A stretch of DNA of 64,000 nucleotides from Armillaria gallica (GCA_037576215.1 JBANDB010000005.1:5022001-5086000); one strand, 5' to 3'. Shown: positions 22,779-37,259, counted from the first letter of the stretch. Notes: a model not told the origin generated them from the sequence alone. Made by a program: numbers and translations.

Positions 22779-25700
22779 ATGAAAAACGAAAATGTAGATG
22801 TTCTAGGTCCGAGAGCACAGCGGATGCCTGTGGTCTCCAAACTAAAACTCGCAGCATCTCAGCCGCTGTTAGAAGGAGGACCACACCCTCAGACGATACA
22901 GCCAGCGGCCGTCAGCAAGGTAGAGAAAGTGCAGGATAACAGAGACCAGACACCTGATATTGATACACTACCCCCCCAGAGCATAGAACCACAAGTTGAA
23001 GTGGATGCTCAAATACAGGAGCCGTCGACAGAAGAAACAGAGGTCAACGCTGTTCGTCCGCCATCCACTTTTAGCGTCTCCTCCCCGGAACATGATACAA
23101 ATGTTCAAACACATAGGTTCCGATCACCGATCCCCATTCAGAGATTGAGTTCGCCACCACCACCACCACCACCACCCTCACCCCTACCACCCCTAGAAGA
23201 CATCGAGCGGAATGGACTCCATCTGCGATGCTCGCAAAGCACTATCCACGGACAGACAGCAATACACACACTCACTGACAATGTGTACGATCTCCCCTTG
23301 ACTCCAGCTGCCACACCGCCTCCATTACGGGAAAGGCCTCATACTAACCTGACAGTTACTGGAGGCATGCTACTACGACTCACCCCGCCTCCTACACCAT
23401 CACCTCAAACTCAACATCATCCAGACATATTGCCTAGTACTAGGGCGAGCTTCAGCGCAATCCCGAGCCCTCTCCTTACTCTGGAAAAACAAAACACAGG
23501 GCAGGATCAACCAGCATCAGCAAGGTGGAGAGGCGTTGTCATTGAAGAGGAAGATGATGAAGATAACGAGGAAGAGGTCCTGTATCCTACCCGTACATCT
23601 CACCTTCGATCCATATTGCCTTGTACTAGGGCGAGCTCCAGCACAATCCCGAGCCCTCTCCTTACTCTGGAAAAACAAAACACAGGGCAAGACCGACCAG
23701 CATCAGCAAGGTGGAGAGGCGTTGTTATTGAAGAGGAAGATGATGAAGATAACGAGGAAGAGGTCCTGTATCCTACCCGTACATCTCACCTTCGATCACG
23801 CTATAGCTATATTCGTGAGGTCAGTTGGATTGCCCCCCAAGGTCAGTGTGGTTCATTCTCGAACACAGTGATACCCATCTCACCTAGGTCTAGAAATTCA
23901 CCTGCCAATTGACGATGATGTCATAAACCGACAGAAGGATAATGAATTCAACATTGAAGACCGCGCACCATCAAGCACTCCTGTATCATATTTGCAGGAC
24001 ACATATGTTTCATTTTCCCGCGCGCCGTCAAATCTACGACACAGTGTAGTTATAGAATCCGGAATACCTTCAGACACGACATCATTCCAGAATCCACCCC
24101 CGCTCCCTCCAGTGGCTGTTCTCTCTACTTCCCTGGCAGGCACGAGTGATGAACCTCTTTCCTCTCGGTCATTATCATTTCCGCTGTCTGTGGTGGCGTC
24201 ACCCGCGCAGGAAGACCAAACAACTCTCATTACCAACCTCGTGGGTTTGGCTAGTCGATTAGTGGACATTGATGCATCCAAACGCAATGGTGGAGTTACG
24301 AACACTTCGGGAAAGATCACAAGTTTCATCAGTCCTAGTTCCAGTAGTCATCTACAGTCCAGCAAGTCTGGATTACGGGAAGCGTGGGATCGTACAGATT
24401 CCAGTATTAGCCATGGGTGTGGGGCGAGTCTTGACATCGGCAGGACGGACAAGTGTGATGGAAGTACAACAATCGCTCCACAATCCAAGATTACACAGTC
24501 GTTGTCGGCTTCGGTGCCTTCTTTGATGCCTTCTTCCGTGTCGCCTGTTCCTCTTGCTTCGGGGCTTGACTACCCCCAGTATCAAAGCTCCAAGTTGTTT
24601 CCATTCGGACTGAGGAAATTAGAAGAAGAGCGTCGACTCAAAGGCAGGATTTGTGGCTCTTCATCCCTGCCTGATGTCAGTATTCTGTGCAGCGGGATTG
24701 AGGGAGAACAACTCCCCAGGTCAGCTAAATATTTGGATATACTTCCAGGTGTCGAACATAGGATCGGACATAAAACGCCTGATACAACTATGCAGAATCA
24801 ATACCTCAATTCATCTGCCACTGCGTCTCTATTCAGTCAGCAGGGCGATTTCAACATTTCCTCTACGGGATCGAGCTCGTCAAAGCTACCGACTGTACGG
24901 AAATGGCCGAACACTAGAACAGATACCCTTTTTGGAATGGGATACACAGGAACTATCCCTGTATCGTCAACAGACGTCGTGGAGGACGAAGTGAGGTTTC
25001 ATTCAAATATCTCGTATCAGCTACCCACAAGAACAGGCTATTGTAGGTGCGCTTCTGGATGTGAACAGAGAACCGGGACCCTGGCATATTATCGATGCTA
25101 CTACAGACGAATTGGCCAAGAAGGTCGCGACGGTACTTGCCAAATCAGAGATATACGACCAATTATCGGACCTACCTGTTATCCAAGCCCAATGCACTTT
25201 GGACTTTCTCCAGGACGTATGAGGTTTTCTCTCAAACGTTCTATCATAGCTTAACATCGGCTAGCTCCTGGATATACGGGGTCTTCCATTGTCATACAAG
25301 CGCACTTTTCTCAAAGCCTCCCTCGAGTTATCACGTGTGCACGATTGCGTACCTCGGTGTCTGACGATAGGAGGCTTCAAAAAAACGGGCGATTATCCGT
25401 TCGCTCGAGGACATTATGGTGACTTGTGGAGAGGTGAGGTCAAAGGAATGGAAGTCACTATCAAACAAGGAAGAATATTAACAAATGAAAGTAATATCAA
25501 GAAAGTCGCGCGGGTCTGTTATCTCGTTATCTCGCCAGTCAAAGAGTCGGCATAACCTTTCTTTATATAGATAATGACCCGAGAAGCCATTATCTGGGGG
25601 CAGTGCGATCATCCTAATGTCCTACCCTTCTACGGCATTTACCGCGATTCTGCTACTTCATCCTACTCTCTTGTGTCGCCATTCATGGCCAATGGACCTC

Positions 25701-28317
25701 TTCGTCAATATTTGAGGAACATTGCTAATCCTGATCGGCGCAGACTCGTAAGAACTGATCGATCTACCCTTTTGTACCAGCAATTCTTATAAACAAATAG
25801 GCGCTAGACGTTACGCGTGGTATGGACTACCTACATAAAATGTCCATCGTTCATGGTAACCTTGAAGGGGTGCGTCCCAGAGCATTTCCCCCGACTTTCC
25901 ATCGTGCTTAACCGAGATTAGGATAACATCTTGATTTCCGATGACCATAGAGCCGTTATTGCGGATTTCGGTATATCCTTTGTGATGGGCGTTACGACCT
26001 CCGGAACTTCATCGTCATCACGGAAAGGTGGCACCGTAAGATGGCAGCCTCCCGAGGTCCTCAACGGCAATCCTAACAGCTTTTCAGCTGATGTATATTC
26101 ACTGGCATGTGTATACTTTGAGGTATGTGTTTCTTTCATGGCTACTGACCGATCTCTGACCCCTTACAAGGTATTCGACGGGTCAATGCCTTGGAGCGGC
26201 ATAAACGATGGAACCGTTACCATGAATGTCGTCCTTCGGAGGAAGCATCCTCCACGTCCGAAACACCTGGCGGAGACTAAATTTCCTGATTTATGGTGGG
26301 AACTTATGGTACAGTGCTGGGCTCATGAACCTTCGGATCGACCAACTCTCCAAGATCTCATGGAGTCTCTTCATGTAGCAGGCGATATCCTACCTCCTCC
26401 TCCAAAATGGGACAAATCTATCCTCGCACGACTTCGTGATCCTCTGATCCAAGGCAAATTACATATACCTTCGGACTTACCGCCATTTTTTGGAACGCAA
26501 AGTATTCTTTTTGGTAAACAATCAGTTCTCCCCACCACTGCTTCGACGTGTCCTCCGAAAGTGTCCTCCCTTTCTCCCTCGCCTCGAATGGAATACGGAG
26601 TAAGTGTCTCTATGTCTCTAGCAGATATCTCGCTTATATATTTCATGTTAGACCTCAGTACATTTCGCCTCTTACTCTTCAGAAGTTGGGCGAAACACGA
26701 GGGAAACCAACTTCAGCACTCACTCTTCTGCCGGAGATGAGGGTCGGAAGGACGAGGTAGGATTCCATCCACATGGCTCATATATTAGTTACTCACTGGA
26801 ACAGGCCATTGTAGATGCTCTTCTTGACGTGTACAGACAAGAAACGGGACCCCGGCATGTTCTCGATGCTACTACAGGCAAACTAGCAAAGCAGGTCGTA
26901 ACGGCGCTTTCCAAATCAGACGACCAGTTATCAGATGTAACGGCTAAGGAAGCGCAATTCACTTTGGACTTTCTTCAGGATGTAGGAGCTGTTTTTCTGA
27001 AAAAACAACATCAATAATTCAGCATCCGTTAGCTTCTAGATATACAGGGTCTTCCTTTGTCATACAAGCGCACATTTCTCAAGACTTCCCTCAAATTATC
27101 GCGCATGCATGACTGCGTTCCTCGGTGTCTCGCACTTAGAGCCTTCAAAAAGACGGGCGATTATCCGTTTGCTCAAGGACATTATGGTGACTTGTGGAGA
27201 GGTGAGGTCGGGGGAACGGAAGTTGCTGTCAAACAAGGAAGAATATACACAAGTGAAAATAATATCGAGAAAGTCTTGCGGGTCTGTTACCTTGTTATCT
27301 CCCGCCAGTCAAAGAGTCGGCATAACCTTTCTTTATATAGATAATGACCCGAGAAGCCATTATCTGGGGGCAGTGCGATCATCCTAATGTCCTACCCTTC
27401 TACGGCATTTACCGCGATTCTGCTACTTCATCCTACTCTCTTGTGTCGCCATTCATGGCCAATGGACCTCTTCGTCAATATTTGAGGAACACTGCTGATC
27501 CTGATCGGCGCAGACTCGTAAGAACTGATCGATCTACCCTTTTGTACCAGCAATTCTTATAAACAAATAGGCGCTAGACATTACGCGTGGTATGGGCTAT
27601 CTACATAAATTGTCCATCGTTCATGGCGATCTCAAAGGGGTGTGTCCCAGAGTATCTTTCCCAGATTTCCGTACTTACCGAGATTAGGATAACATCTTGA
27701 TTTCCGATGACCACAGAGCCGTTATTGCGGATTTCGGTATATCCTTTGTGATGGGTGTTACGACCTCCGGAACTTCATCGTCATCACGGAAAGGTGGCAC
27801 CGTAAGATGGCAGCCTCCCGAGGTCCTCAACGGCAATCCTAACAGCTTTTCAGCTGATGTATATTCACTGGCATGTGTATACTTTGAGGTATACGTTTCT
27901 TTCATGATTACTGACCGATCTCTAACCCCCTACAAGGTATTCGACGGTTCAATGCCTTGGAGCGGCATGAACGATGGAACCGTTATCATGAATGTCATCG
28001 TTTCAAAGATGCATCTTCAGTGCCCGAAACACCTGGCGGAGACTAAATTTCCTGATTTATGGTGGGAACTTATGGTACGGTGCTGGGCTCATGAACCTTC
28101 GGATCGACCAACTCTCCAAGATCTCATGGAGTCTCTTCAAGTGACAGACGTCATTCTACCTCCTCCTCCAAAATGGGACAAATCTATCCTCGCACGACTT
28201 CGTGGTCATCTGGGCCAAGGCAAATTACGTGTACCTTCGGACCTACCGTCATTTCTGAACGTTGAGGGTGTTTCCTACTTGACTGATCCAAGTCCGAACC
28301 GCGTTACTCCTAAGTAG
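22779..28317 (+). CDS. Tandem pseudokinase-kinase (TKL type) with disordered N-terminus
   Basis: Fifteen exons keep one reading frame and give about 1609 residues. Exons, with inferred boundaries: 22779-23841, 23888-24990, 25037-25216, 25265-25513, 25571-25747, 25801-25869, 25922-26122, 26171-26599, 26652-26756, 26805-26981, 27033-27281, 27341-27517, 27571-27639, 27688-27888, 27937-28317. The N-terminal 720 residues are Pro/Ser-rich and probably disordered, with an internal 62-residue duplication. Then follow two copies of a module: a helical linker (DATTDELAKKV / DATTGKLAKQV) and a TKL-like kinase domain (GHYGDLWRGE, KQGRI, WGQCDHPNVLPFYG, DFGISFVMG, WQPPEVLNG, CWAHEPSDRPT). Copy 1 reads HGNLEGDNIL in the catalytic loop, with Asn for the catalytic Asp and Glu for Lys, so it is probably inactive. 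Copy 2 reads HGDLKGDNIL and looks active. The link between copies relies on a 52-nt intron, 26600-26651. If another acceptor is used (26693) the frame stops after copy 1, giving two separate proteins. Confidence 0.75.
23427..23798 (+). repeat. 186-bp tandem duplication inside the kinase N-terminus
   Basis: Two units, 23427-23612 and 23613-23798, each code for 62 residues: a serine-rich start, PSPLLTLEKQNTG, then RWRGVVIEEEDDEDNEEE and YPTRTSHLRS. They differ at only a few bases, so the duplication is recent and keeps the frame. Confidence 0.9.
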
Positions 28318-29000
28318 ATCGGCTAGTACCCACATCTTTTTGCACTCCACGCACCTGTCCCATCCGGCGGCCGGCCAACCCTCATAGGTACGTGGCTCTT
28401 ATCTTCGTTAGATAAAAAGGTCATCGTTCCTTCTTTTAGCTCTGCACTACTGTCTTGCTCTTGCTCTCTACGTATCTCCCAATATTCTCTTTCACGCCTT
28501 TCTTTTGCGAGCTTCTGCGTTGTATTTGTGTTTACCACCGATCACCAATTGTGGGCAGCGAACTTGGTCCAAAATCTTTCTTTTTTATTCTTTTCTCCTT
28601 TTGGGGACCAGCGAAATGGACAGAAAATTTATTTGTGAATGAATGATGAGCTATGCGAATTTGGCGTTGAATAGGAAACCTTGGAAGCATACTCAGCATA
28701 CTACCAGTTTGCCACAATATATCAGACTAGCTAATTTCGTCGTGCGCTCGCATCAAGAAGCCTCATGCTACAGTTGACTGCCTAGACTCATCATTATGCA
28801 CTCAAGCTATAAGTGTGCGCGATGTGGATTTCCAGGCCTTTACACTCGGAGTATACTTGCGGATCCTGTTCTCGTCTGCAAGCTTCTGGGTATCAGGATT
28901 ATCTCATTGGTATACGTTCTACCGTTTAGATATAGCCGCCATCCCATAAAGCTTTGAAATAAGTATACAATTGTTACATTTGATACTCCCTTAACTGACT
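28318..29000. other. Intergenic region between convergent genes
   Basis: No gene is recognised. T-rich stretches (28575-28610) and an AT-rich part up to 29000 probably hold the 3' ends of the kinase gene (plus) and the sulfhydrylase relic (minus). Confidence 0.4.
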
Positions 29001-30510
<1,510 letters not shown>

Positions 30511-32519
30511 AGTACATCAGCGAATTGGACAGAAATATATATGGCCGTATAAGCCCTTGGCAAGGCCCGAAATGCATGACAACATCCGAAATAATTGCGG
30601 CAGCCTTATATGCCCATATGAACATTGGAGGAATAAAAATCTGCATGTATCATTATGAGTATTTCTGATGCCGGTAATGCTTATTTGACACCATACGCAG
30701 GTATAACATGACCAGCATCATAAAACGAGCTATACCTTCTCAGGTGGCTAGGGCCCACTTCATATACTACGAATATTTTGAATTTTCACTCTTGGAGGAG
30801 ACGAAGAAACTTGAAATAGTAGATTTATTGTTATTATTGTATTATTATCGCCGTAAACAGAATACAAGTACGTCTAGATAATACAGTTTATACAAATGGC
30901 CTGTTGGCCGGTTGTCCAGGTCCTTGTCTCAACTGGATCGACAAAGAAGCAAGAGACCATACCTTATCTTGAGCTCGAGATTCCGTGGAGATCCAGACCA
31001 TTAACCAAAAGGTGACATTGTTTGGAGAAGGTTGCACCTAATGGCTTAAAAATCTCCGTAAGATGCTATACGGAGCTGATTCCAAGAGATTTAACTCACT
31101 GATCGTGACGGTTGACTCACTTGACCTAAGTACCCTTTCAACACGACCACTTCCTCCTCCGACTCTGCACTGATATGTTACTTCAGAAGACCTTGGATGT
31201 TTGAAGTGGGCGTACCGATGCCTGAGAATAGTTGCGTAAGCAAGGAATTTGTGATGGCTAGAGGCGATGATATCCTGCCCGAGACGTTGGGGCTTTCAAC
31301 TCTGTTGGCCACTTCGGACTGTATTTATGTTGAAATAGCTGACTAAATTCTAGTTCCGGCTCGGAAGAAGAAGTCCGCATCGGAGAAGATTGGGTCTAGA
31401 GAAGTCTTGTAGGGTCTGTGTCTGATGGATGGACCATGCGGAGAAAACCACATGGGACGAATGGACGCGTAGTACTCTATGACGAGAAGGAAGCAGACAT
31501 ACGACGACATGTCACACGTTCAACATTGCTGCCCCAGAATTGATCTGGTGATCGCGAGATCTCCGACTCGGATGCTCGTTTTGTCACGCCATGAACCCTG
31601 TCTCGCATGGTTCTCTTAATGACCGAACTTCCTCTCCCTTGCTGCAGCACTCCCGCTGATACGGGCTGAGGGTGTGGCTGAAAATTCAGTAGTGCACTAC
31701 TACATCTGAAGGACTCACTTCCGTCTTCACGAGAATCTCTGTGCAGCCAGTATCTATATACGGGGTCGAAGTAAATCGAGGCAGGCTTCCGCACACAAAA
31801 CGAGGGCCACCAGACGAGGCGATGAAGCCACCAAGGAAGAACACTCAGAGGAAGGCGATGGAGACGACGGCGAGGGCTTCCCGAAGAAGACATTGGCAAG
31901 TCTGATGGAACGGCAGATCTGGACGTCATAGATATAGGATTTGCCGGCTCGCAGTACATTTAAATATGTCGTCATTTTGGGCACCTAAGCTTTTCAGAGT
32001 CGAAGAAAATCAGTCTGCAGAAACGAGACTACATTTTATTGAGCTTATAGTAGTGATATATTCGCTGGAAATAATTCTATGGAATCTTGAAGGCTAAGTT
32101 ATTATTCTGCGAGGTTCTAATAGCATATGAAAAGGACGCAACATTGTGCCCCGGTTATATGAGCTCTGTAAGGCCTTGACAAGGCGAATAAGAATTCCGC
32201 CGGACCGTGGTCGCCGCAAGCCCCGGAAATTTTTTTCCCAATCTGCTGATGACTAGTCCTGTAAGTCCGCAATCGGTACACAAATCATCTACAATCATTC
32301 AAAAGTCGTACCTCAAGTTGAAGAGGTCAGCTCCATGCTAACTGGTCATGAGCAAGACAATCTTTGTCAATGTAAACCAGCGACGTACAGCAGAGTTGTT
32401 GAACACGAAACTCGTGGATGCGTAAATCGGTACAGCTCTCGCGTTGGTCGTGGTGTCTGGCCTCCGATGTCCACCGTGTAGCTGGATGGTGTCAAACTCG
32501 GGCACCCGTAATTAACACA
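30511..32519. other. Gene-poor region
   Basis: The sequence beyond the truncated sulfhydrylase is unrelated to that gene. Minus-strand open frames at 31984-31477 (76 and 160 codons, overlapping) have no recognised domain. A (TTA)n-like AT-rich tract at 30826-30850 may be a 3' end. Nothing else was supported. Confidence 0.3.
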
Positions 32520-33130
32520 CATGGCTGTCCCTATCACTCATCCCGTCCCTCGCCTTCGCTCATCCTAACTACAACCCTCTTCCGCAAGACGGTGACGTGA
32601 CTGCCGTGAGCTCATCTCACTTTCTCGCTTGCGACGTCAAGTGATGAGAGAGACGGTTACGAGTCTAGTCCCTATAGACGACCTCCCTCTGACCGTCCCT
32701 CACAGCCACAAGACCTCCCTCTGTCCATCCCTCGACCGACCACCGTCCTGTCCCTTCATCTAGGCTATTTATAGTTTATGCCCGTCGACGTTCCACCCCG
32801 CACACACCCCTTCGACCACCTTCCTGTCCCTCCATCCTGGCTATTAATAGTTCACGTCCGTCAGCGTTCCTCTCCGCATACGTCTCCCCTCCACATGTGT
32901 ACCCCGCGCACATCCCTCTGCACACTACTGTCCCCGCACGCATCCTCTTCCTTCCGCGCGAGTCCTCCCTCCCGGTCATACAACTCACGCCTATCAACGG
33001 GCGTCCCCGTACACGCCGACCTCCCTGCACCTCCCTCTGCGCATGCCCGCTCCGCGGACGACCACGCACTCTCCCATCCGCATATCTCCTCGTTCCTCCA
33101 CCCGAGTTCGCGTCAGGAGATGCATCGTGC
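32520..33130. repeat. Pyrimidine-rich, C-skewed tract with a tandem duplication
   Basis: The top strand is strongly C/T-rich for about 600 bp (runs of CCCTC, CCTCC, GTCC). Two adjacent diverged units, 32737-32812 and 32813-32888 (period 76), share CGACCACC, CCTGTCCC, GGCTATT, ATAGTT, GTCCGTC-like and CGTTC steps. Long open frames here on both strands reflect base skew, not a gene. Confidence 0.6.
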
Positions 33131-33179
33131 GCCGTATCCTACATACAACATGTTAGCATGCAAAAGGATAAATAATATC

Positions 33180-35620
33180 AAGTACATACCTAGCGAAGCC
33201 TATGCCAACATCGTCGCCTGAAGGGACATAGCTCACCATATTCAACGACGTACTTGACAGCATCATCCGAGCCTCGACCCGACCGTCTAGCTACAAGAGT
33301 CCCCCTGCACTCGCACTAGCCCTATAGACAAGAGCCACGTCAAAAGTCGCCACACGAATAAAGAAAAGGGTAGCGTACCAGACGATTGCTACCCTCAGCG
33401 AGAGCAAGTTCTTATTGCCCAATATTCCTCACTCCCGAAATCCCCCGGGTCCCGAACTCCGCAACCATCGTGGCACAAGGCTGCGCCAAACAGCATTAGC
33501 TTGTAAAATGCAGAAATGAAGAGTACTTACATTGCCGGGCCTTACCACGTACACTCCGAGGCTCAACTGTAGTCCTAGAGCATAGCCGGAGCCTGCGTCT
33601 CTTCCGTTTCGCAGTACCAGCCTATCAAACCGACCATGTCAGACCGTACAATATTGAGAACATCATGCATTGCTTACCTTGGTGCACCGCCCTAGAGCTG
33701 AACGTCTAGTCTTGCCGCGAGGTTGTCGTGACTGCCGGATTCCTAGAGAGCAAGCGTCAAGCTGGTAGGAGATATGATACCATTGAATACATACCAAAAC
33801 TAATCTCGACACCAACAAACGAAGGGGCTATGGTAGTCGGTGAGTGTGCTATACAAGTCGTGCTCAGTACAGCTTCGAAAACAATGTGATACAAGTTTAC
33901 CATGATTTGAAGAGAACATCAGAATACAGACTATCGAGGGCAATTCTTTTGTTTGCCTCAGCGCGTACACACCAAGCTGAGTCTTGGCCGGCTCTTCCAC
34001 ATGCTCGCTGGCGAGACGGAAATCCGGCATTCAGAATCGGAAATATTCAGGCATGAACTACATACCTAGCGGACACCCGTCTCGACGATAAGGCCCGCGG
34101 CGCCGTCTGTGATGCTACCCCAAACTTGCAATTGTAGTCCTAGAGCGCGTCGACATAGGCGGAGCCTTGACCACTTCTTCCGCATGCTTCCCTGGCGAGA
34201 CGGAAGGCTTGGGTTGGGAATCAGATGTAGTAAGACTTGAGCTACGTACCTGGCGGACAGCCGTGTCAATGACAAGGCCCGTGTCGACGTCTGCGATCCT
34301 ATGCCTTAGTTTGTGTCGCCCAGTAAAATAACAAATACATACCTCACTGTCTGATCTCAGGGCATTGTTGCTACCGCCATCATCTTGTGGATGCTACTCG
34401 AGGCATGCAGAGCCCACGGGCAAAGGGCAGATCCTTGCAATAACAGGTAAGCTATGAAAATTACAGCAAAAGACGGTGCGCATACCTGAGTATCGACGCG
34501 TCGAGGTCGTCACCCTGCGTTGAGGACATAGCTGAAGGAAAAGGCGTCAAACCGTCGCAATTTAAGAAAAGAATGAGGAAAAAACCTACCTCTCCTAATG
34601 AAGACTTTGTGAAGGATGCGCGTCGTTAATTGTGCTTGATGTCTCCAGTTCGAGAGCATGAGAGAGCTTACGACAAGTCAGAAAAGAATAAAACAAGATC
34701 ATGCTCAAGAGAGCTCACCGTAATCGACGATACACTTGACGGCCGTCGTCGTGTTAGAAGGAAGTCAACAAACGATGCACAAAAGGAAATTGATGGCGGT
34801 CACGAGACCAAAACCATCTGCCCCGACGAAGTCGACGCCGAGGCGTACAACAATGGGAGACGCGTCAAAAAGTACTCGATGTCAGGAGCAAGTATCCCAA
34901 AGGTTATGAGGAAGAGGAGAAGAGGGCTAGGAAGGCAGGAAACTGGGGATGAGTAGGATGATGAGCACAGAGGGCTAACAATGAACATACCTCGTATTTA
35001 AATGTTTTCAAAGGCCCCGAGTCTAGGAAAGACCCGGATAATTATATTACGTTGGTGAGAAAGCGATCCAATATCGGGATAAAAATTCGTGCCGTCTGGA
35101 ATTTGGAAGATCCAAAAAAACATATCCCGAGGTTTACGACGTCTGAATGAGTTTCCCGCGTCGTTTGGGGCCTAGTGCATCCGATATTGCATACAAACTA
35201 AAAAGAGTTAGTATTCTAAAGTCATCGGTACTTGTCCCCGCTCTCCGCTTGAAGCTGGTGTGAAGGCGTTGGCTCATAAGCATTATAGTAACACACAGGA
35301 GAAGGATATACGCACCTAAGAGGATTCCAACTTTCAGTTCGATTTCCCCGCAGGCACGGGCCTTAATCCCGTTTGTGCGACGACCCCGATGGCGTAACAG
35401 GGACACTTTGGGGCCACATGAATTTTGGAACTTTGGAATGGGGGAATGAGTACTTACGTTCGGTGTGCCTCTGTGTCAATCTTTAGCAGGCTAGGCTGCC
35501 CCCGCAATGTCCGGTCACCTTCGCAACATATGTATCATGTGGATCCTGTCATATCCGTGGTCATAAGTCCGGGAGGAGGTATACAGAGGTACGAATACGT
35601 ACCAAGGAGAGTAAATATGT
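33180..35620 (-). other. Array of mini-exon-like cassettes (candidate multi-exon gene or relic)
   Basis: On the minus strand, good donor-like sites (GTATGT, GTACGT, GTAAGT and similar) recur every 70-350 bp, for example at 33190, 33540, 33679, 33793, 34065, 34249, 34344, 34495, 34593 and 34990. Between some of them lie short open pieces that repeat. Two 41-nt pieces, 34290-34250 (DVDTGLVIDTAVRQ) and 34106-34066 (DGAAGLIVETGVR), are 184 bp apart. Three related pieces follow the pattern FRLA.E, SGQGSAYVDALGLQL or AGSGYALGLQL. AVKYVVEYG near 33260 recurs as AVKCIVDYG near 34730. This suggests duplicated exon cassettes, but I could not assemble one continuous frame, and some acceptors look mutated. 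No known family is recognised. Confidence 0.35.
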
Positions 35621-36156
35621 TGATTCAGACCAAAGTACTGGACTCCTGCACACACGATACATCGCGATGAGCTGAGATAAAAATGAATTGTCCCTACTCA
35701 TCCATTCGAAATCAAAATTTGCTGTTCCAGAGGGCAGTGTTTGCGGAAACTTGCAATCGACGCTGGGACTCCTATTCAAGTTCAGGGATGACGCGTGACG
35801 CGCGACGTCATGATCTGGGGGCATCGGGGACTCGCTCCGAGCTTTCATTAATTGTTCATTAAGAAGGAGACGCGTCGTGCAAGGTCCCGTACATCAGTGA
35901 GAGCGTCGAACCTCGATGGAAGTTGTCGAGCCCACGAGAGAGCAGAGAAAAACGAGTCATTACGTGGTTTTGTCATGATACAAACTGCAGAATGAAAAAT
36001 CGTCGATGTTTGTGAAAACGGGTGAATGGAACAAACTGTGTTATAACTAAGGTGGAGGAATTCGTACGAGTGGTAAAAGTGAAAACGAGTCGATACCTCT
36101 TTGGGCGGAACGCGGGTCCGAGAAGTGATGGCAACTTCCTGGGCACTAGAAATTCC
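35621..36156. other. Region with nothing supported
   Basis: Short open frames only; no motif, repeat or splice pattern recognised. Confidence 0.35.
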
Positions 36157-36213
36157 GCGTGGTCACCTGCGTGGTACCACGCTAGCGTGGTGCGTGGCCA
36201 CGCAGCCACGCAT
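36157..36213. repeat. CCACGC cluster 1 (both orientations)
   Basis: About four inverse copies (GCGTGG) are followed by three direct copies (CCACGC) within 57 bp, forming an imperfect palindrome around GGTACCACGCTAGCGTGGT. Confidence 0.7.
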
Positions 36214-36658
36214 TATTAGTGAAACTCTAGTTGAACTCAACTTATTTTCGTATATATACTGCATAATGCCCAGAAAGCCTTCATAAAGATATTCTCATGT
36301 TTATTTTGCTTTCTTTTGCGAACGGTCTCCAGAAAACATACCCTGATTAGAAAATTACTTCAGGGTTCAATTTAGCCTATTATAGTAATTAGACCTTCGA
36401 TGTCGCTTTCATACTATGATACGTAGACACTATTGTATCTTACATGCATGTATCTATGATCTTGAGAACGATAAACACCAGAAATTACTTACTCTATCAT
36501 GTTTTGGGCTTGAAGTCGTCATCCAAAGATGTCGCAACACTATGACCATCAATTCAATGTCAACTTCATGTCAATTCCTCCTTGATTGCTCCAATAATGA
36601 CCAAATTGATAACTTACTTCCCACCAGAATAGCTCTTCGTCATGTACAGAAATACCTT

Positions 36659-36785
36659 GGACCACGCAGGTCGACCACGCAGCCACGCAACCACGCAGCC
36701 ACGCAGGCAGACCACGCAGGCAGACCACGCACAGCCACGCTGATTTACCACGCAGCCACGCGGACCACGCAGGCACCACGCAGGC
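36659..36785. repeat. CCACGC cluster 2 (12 copies)
   Basis: Twelve copies of CCACGC, mostly followed by AG, are irregularly spaced in about 125 bp. Spacers of 2-7 bases make this different from a simple microsatellite. Confidence 0.8.
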
Positions 36786-37259
36786 TTCACATTGAAATCA
36801 CGTTCGTCCATACAAGGTTGCCCTTAGAAAGTGCATCATTCGGGTAATTGCATTTTGATTGGCTGGTTTCTTTGGTGTCGCTCATACCAACTATAGAATA
36901 CTGTATTCTTCTCATGGTGTCCACTTCACAGGAACCCCACATCGTGTACCTTATTACTTCTAGCTTAGATAACTGCGTTTAAGGCAATTTTATACTGTTA
37001 GGATACTCATAGAATTATCTACTTCGGCTACAGTGCTTTTGATGCTCTTAAACTTGGTAATCCCCTTCAAATGATATTTTCATGATATTGACTACATTTT
37101 AAAGTGTTTAAAAATTCTACCAAAGCATTCATATTTAAACTTTACAGATCATAATAAAGCTGGTTCTATTGAAGGAGCAACAGAAGTTAACGGAACGCGT
37201 CGACTCTCGTCGCGTTTGATGGACTTGATCAACTTTTGATAGGAGTCGGGCAATGTGTC

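Noticed and set aside
24991..28317. Two independent kinase genes in tandem
   Set aside because: No ATG with a plausible promoter lies between the modules, and a consistent set of short introns keeps one frame across both. It remains possible if the 26693 acceptor is used.
32778..33221. 147-codon frame and overlapping minus-strand frame in the C-rich tract
   Set aside because: Both strands are open because of base skew and tandem repetition; no domain, start context or splice sites.
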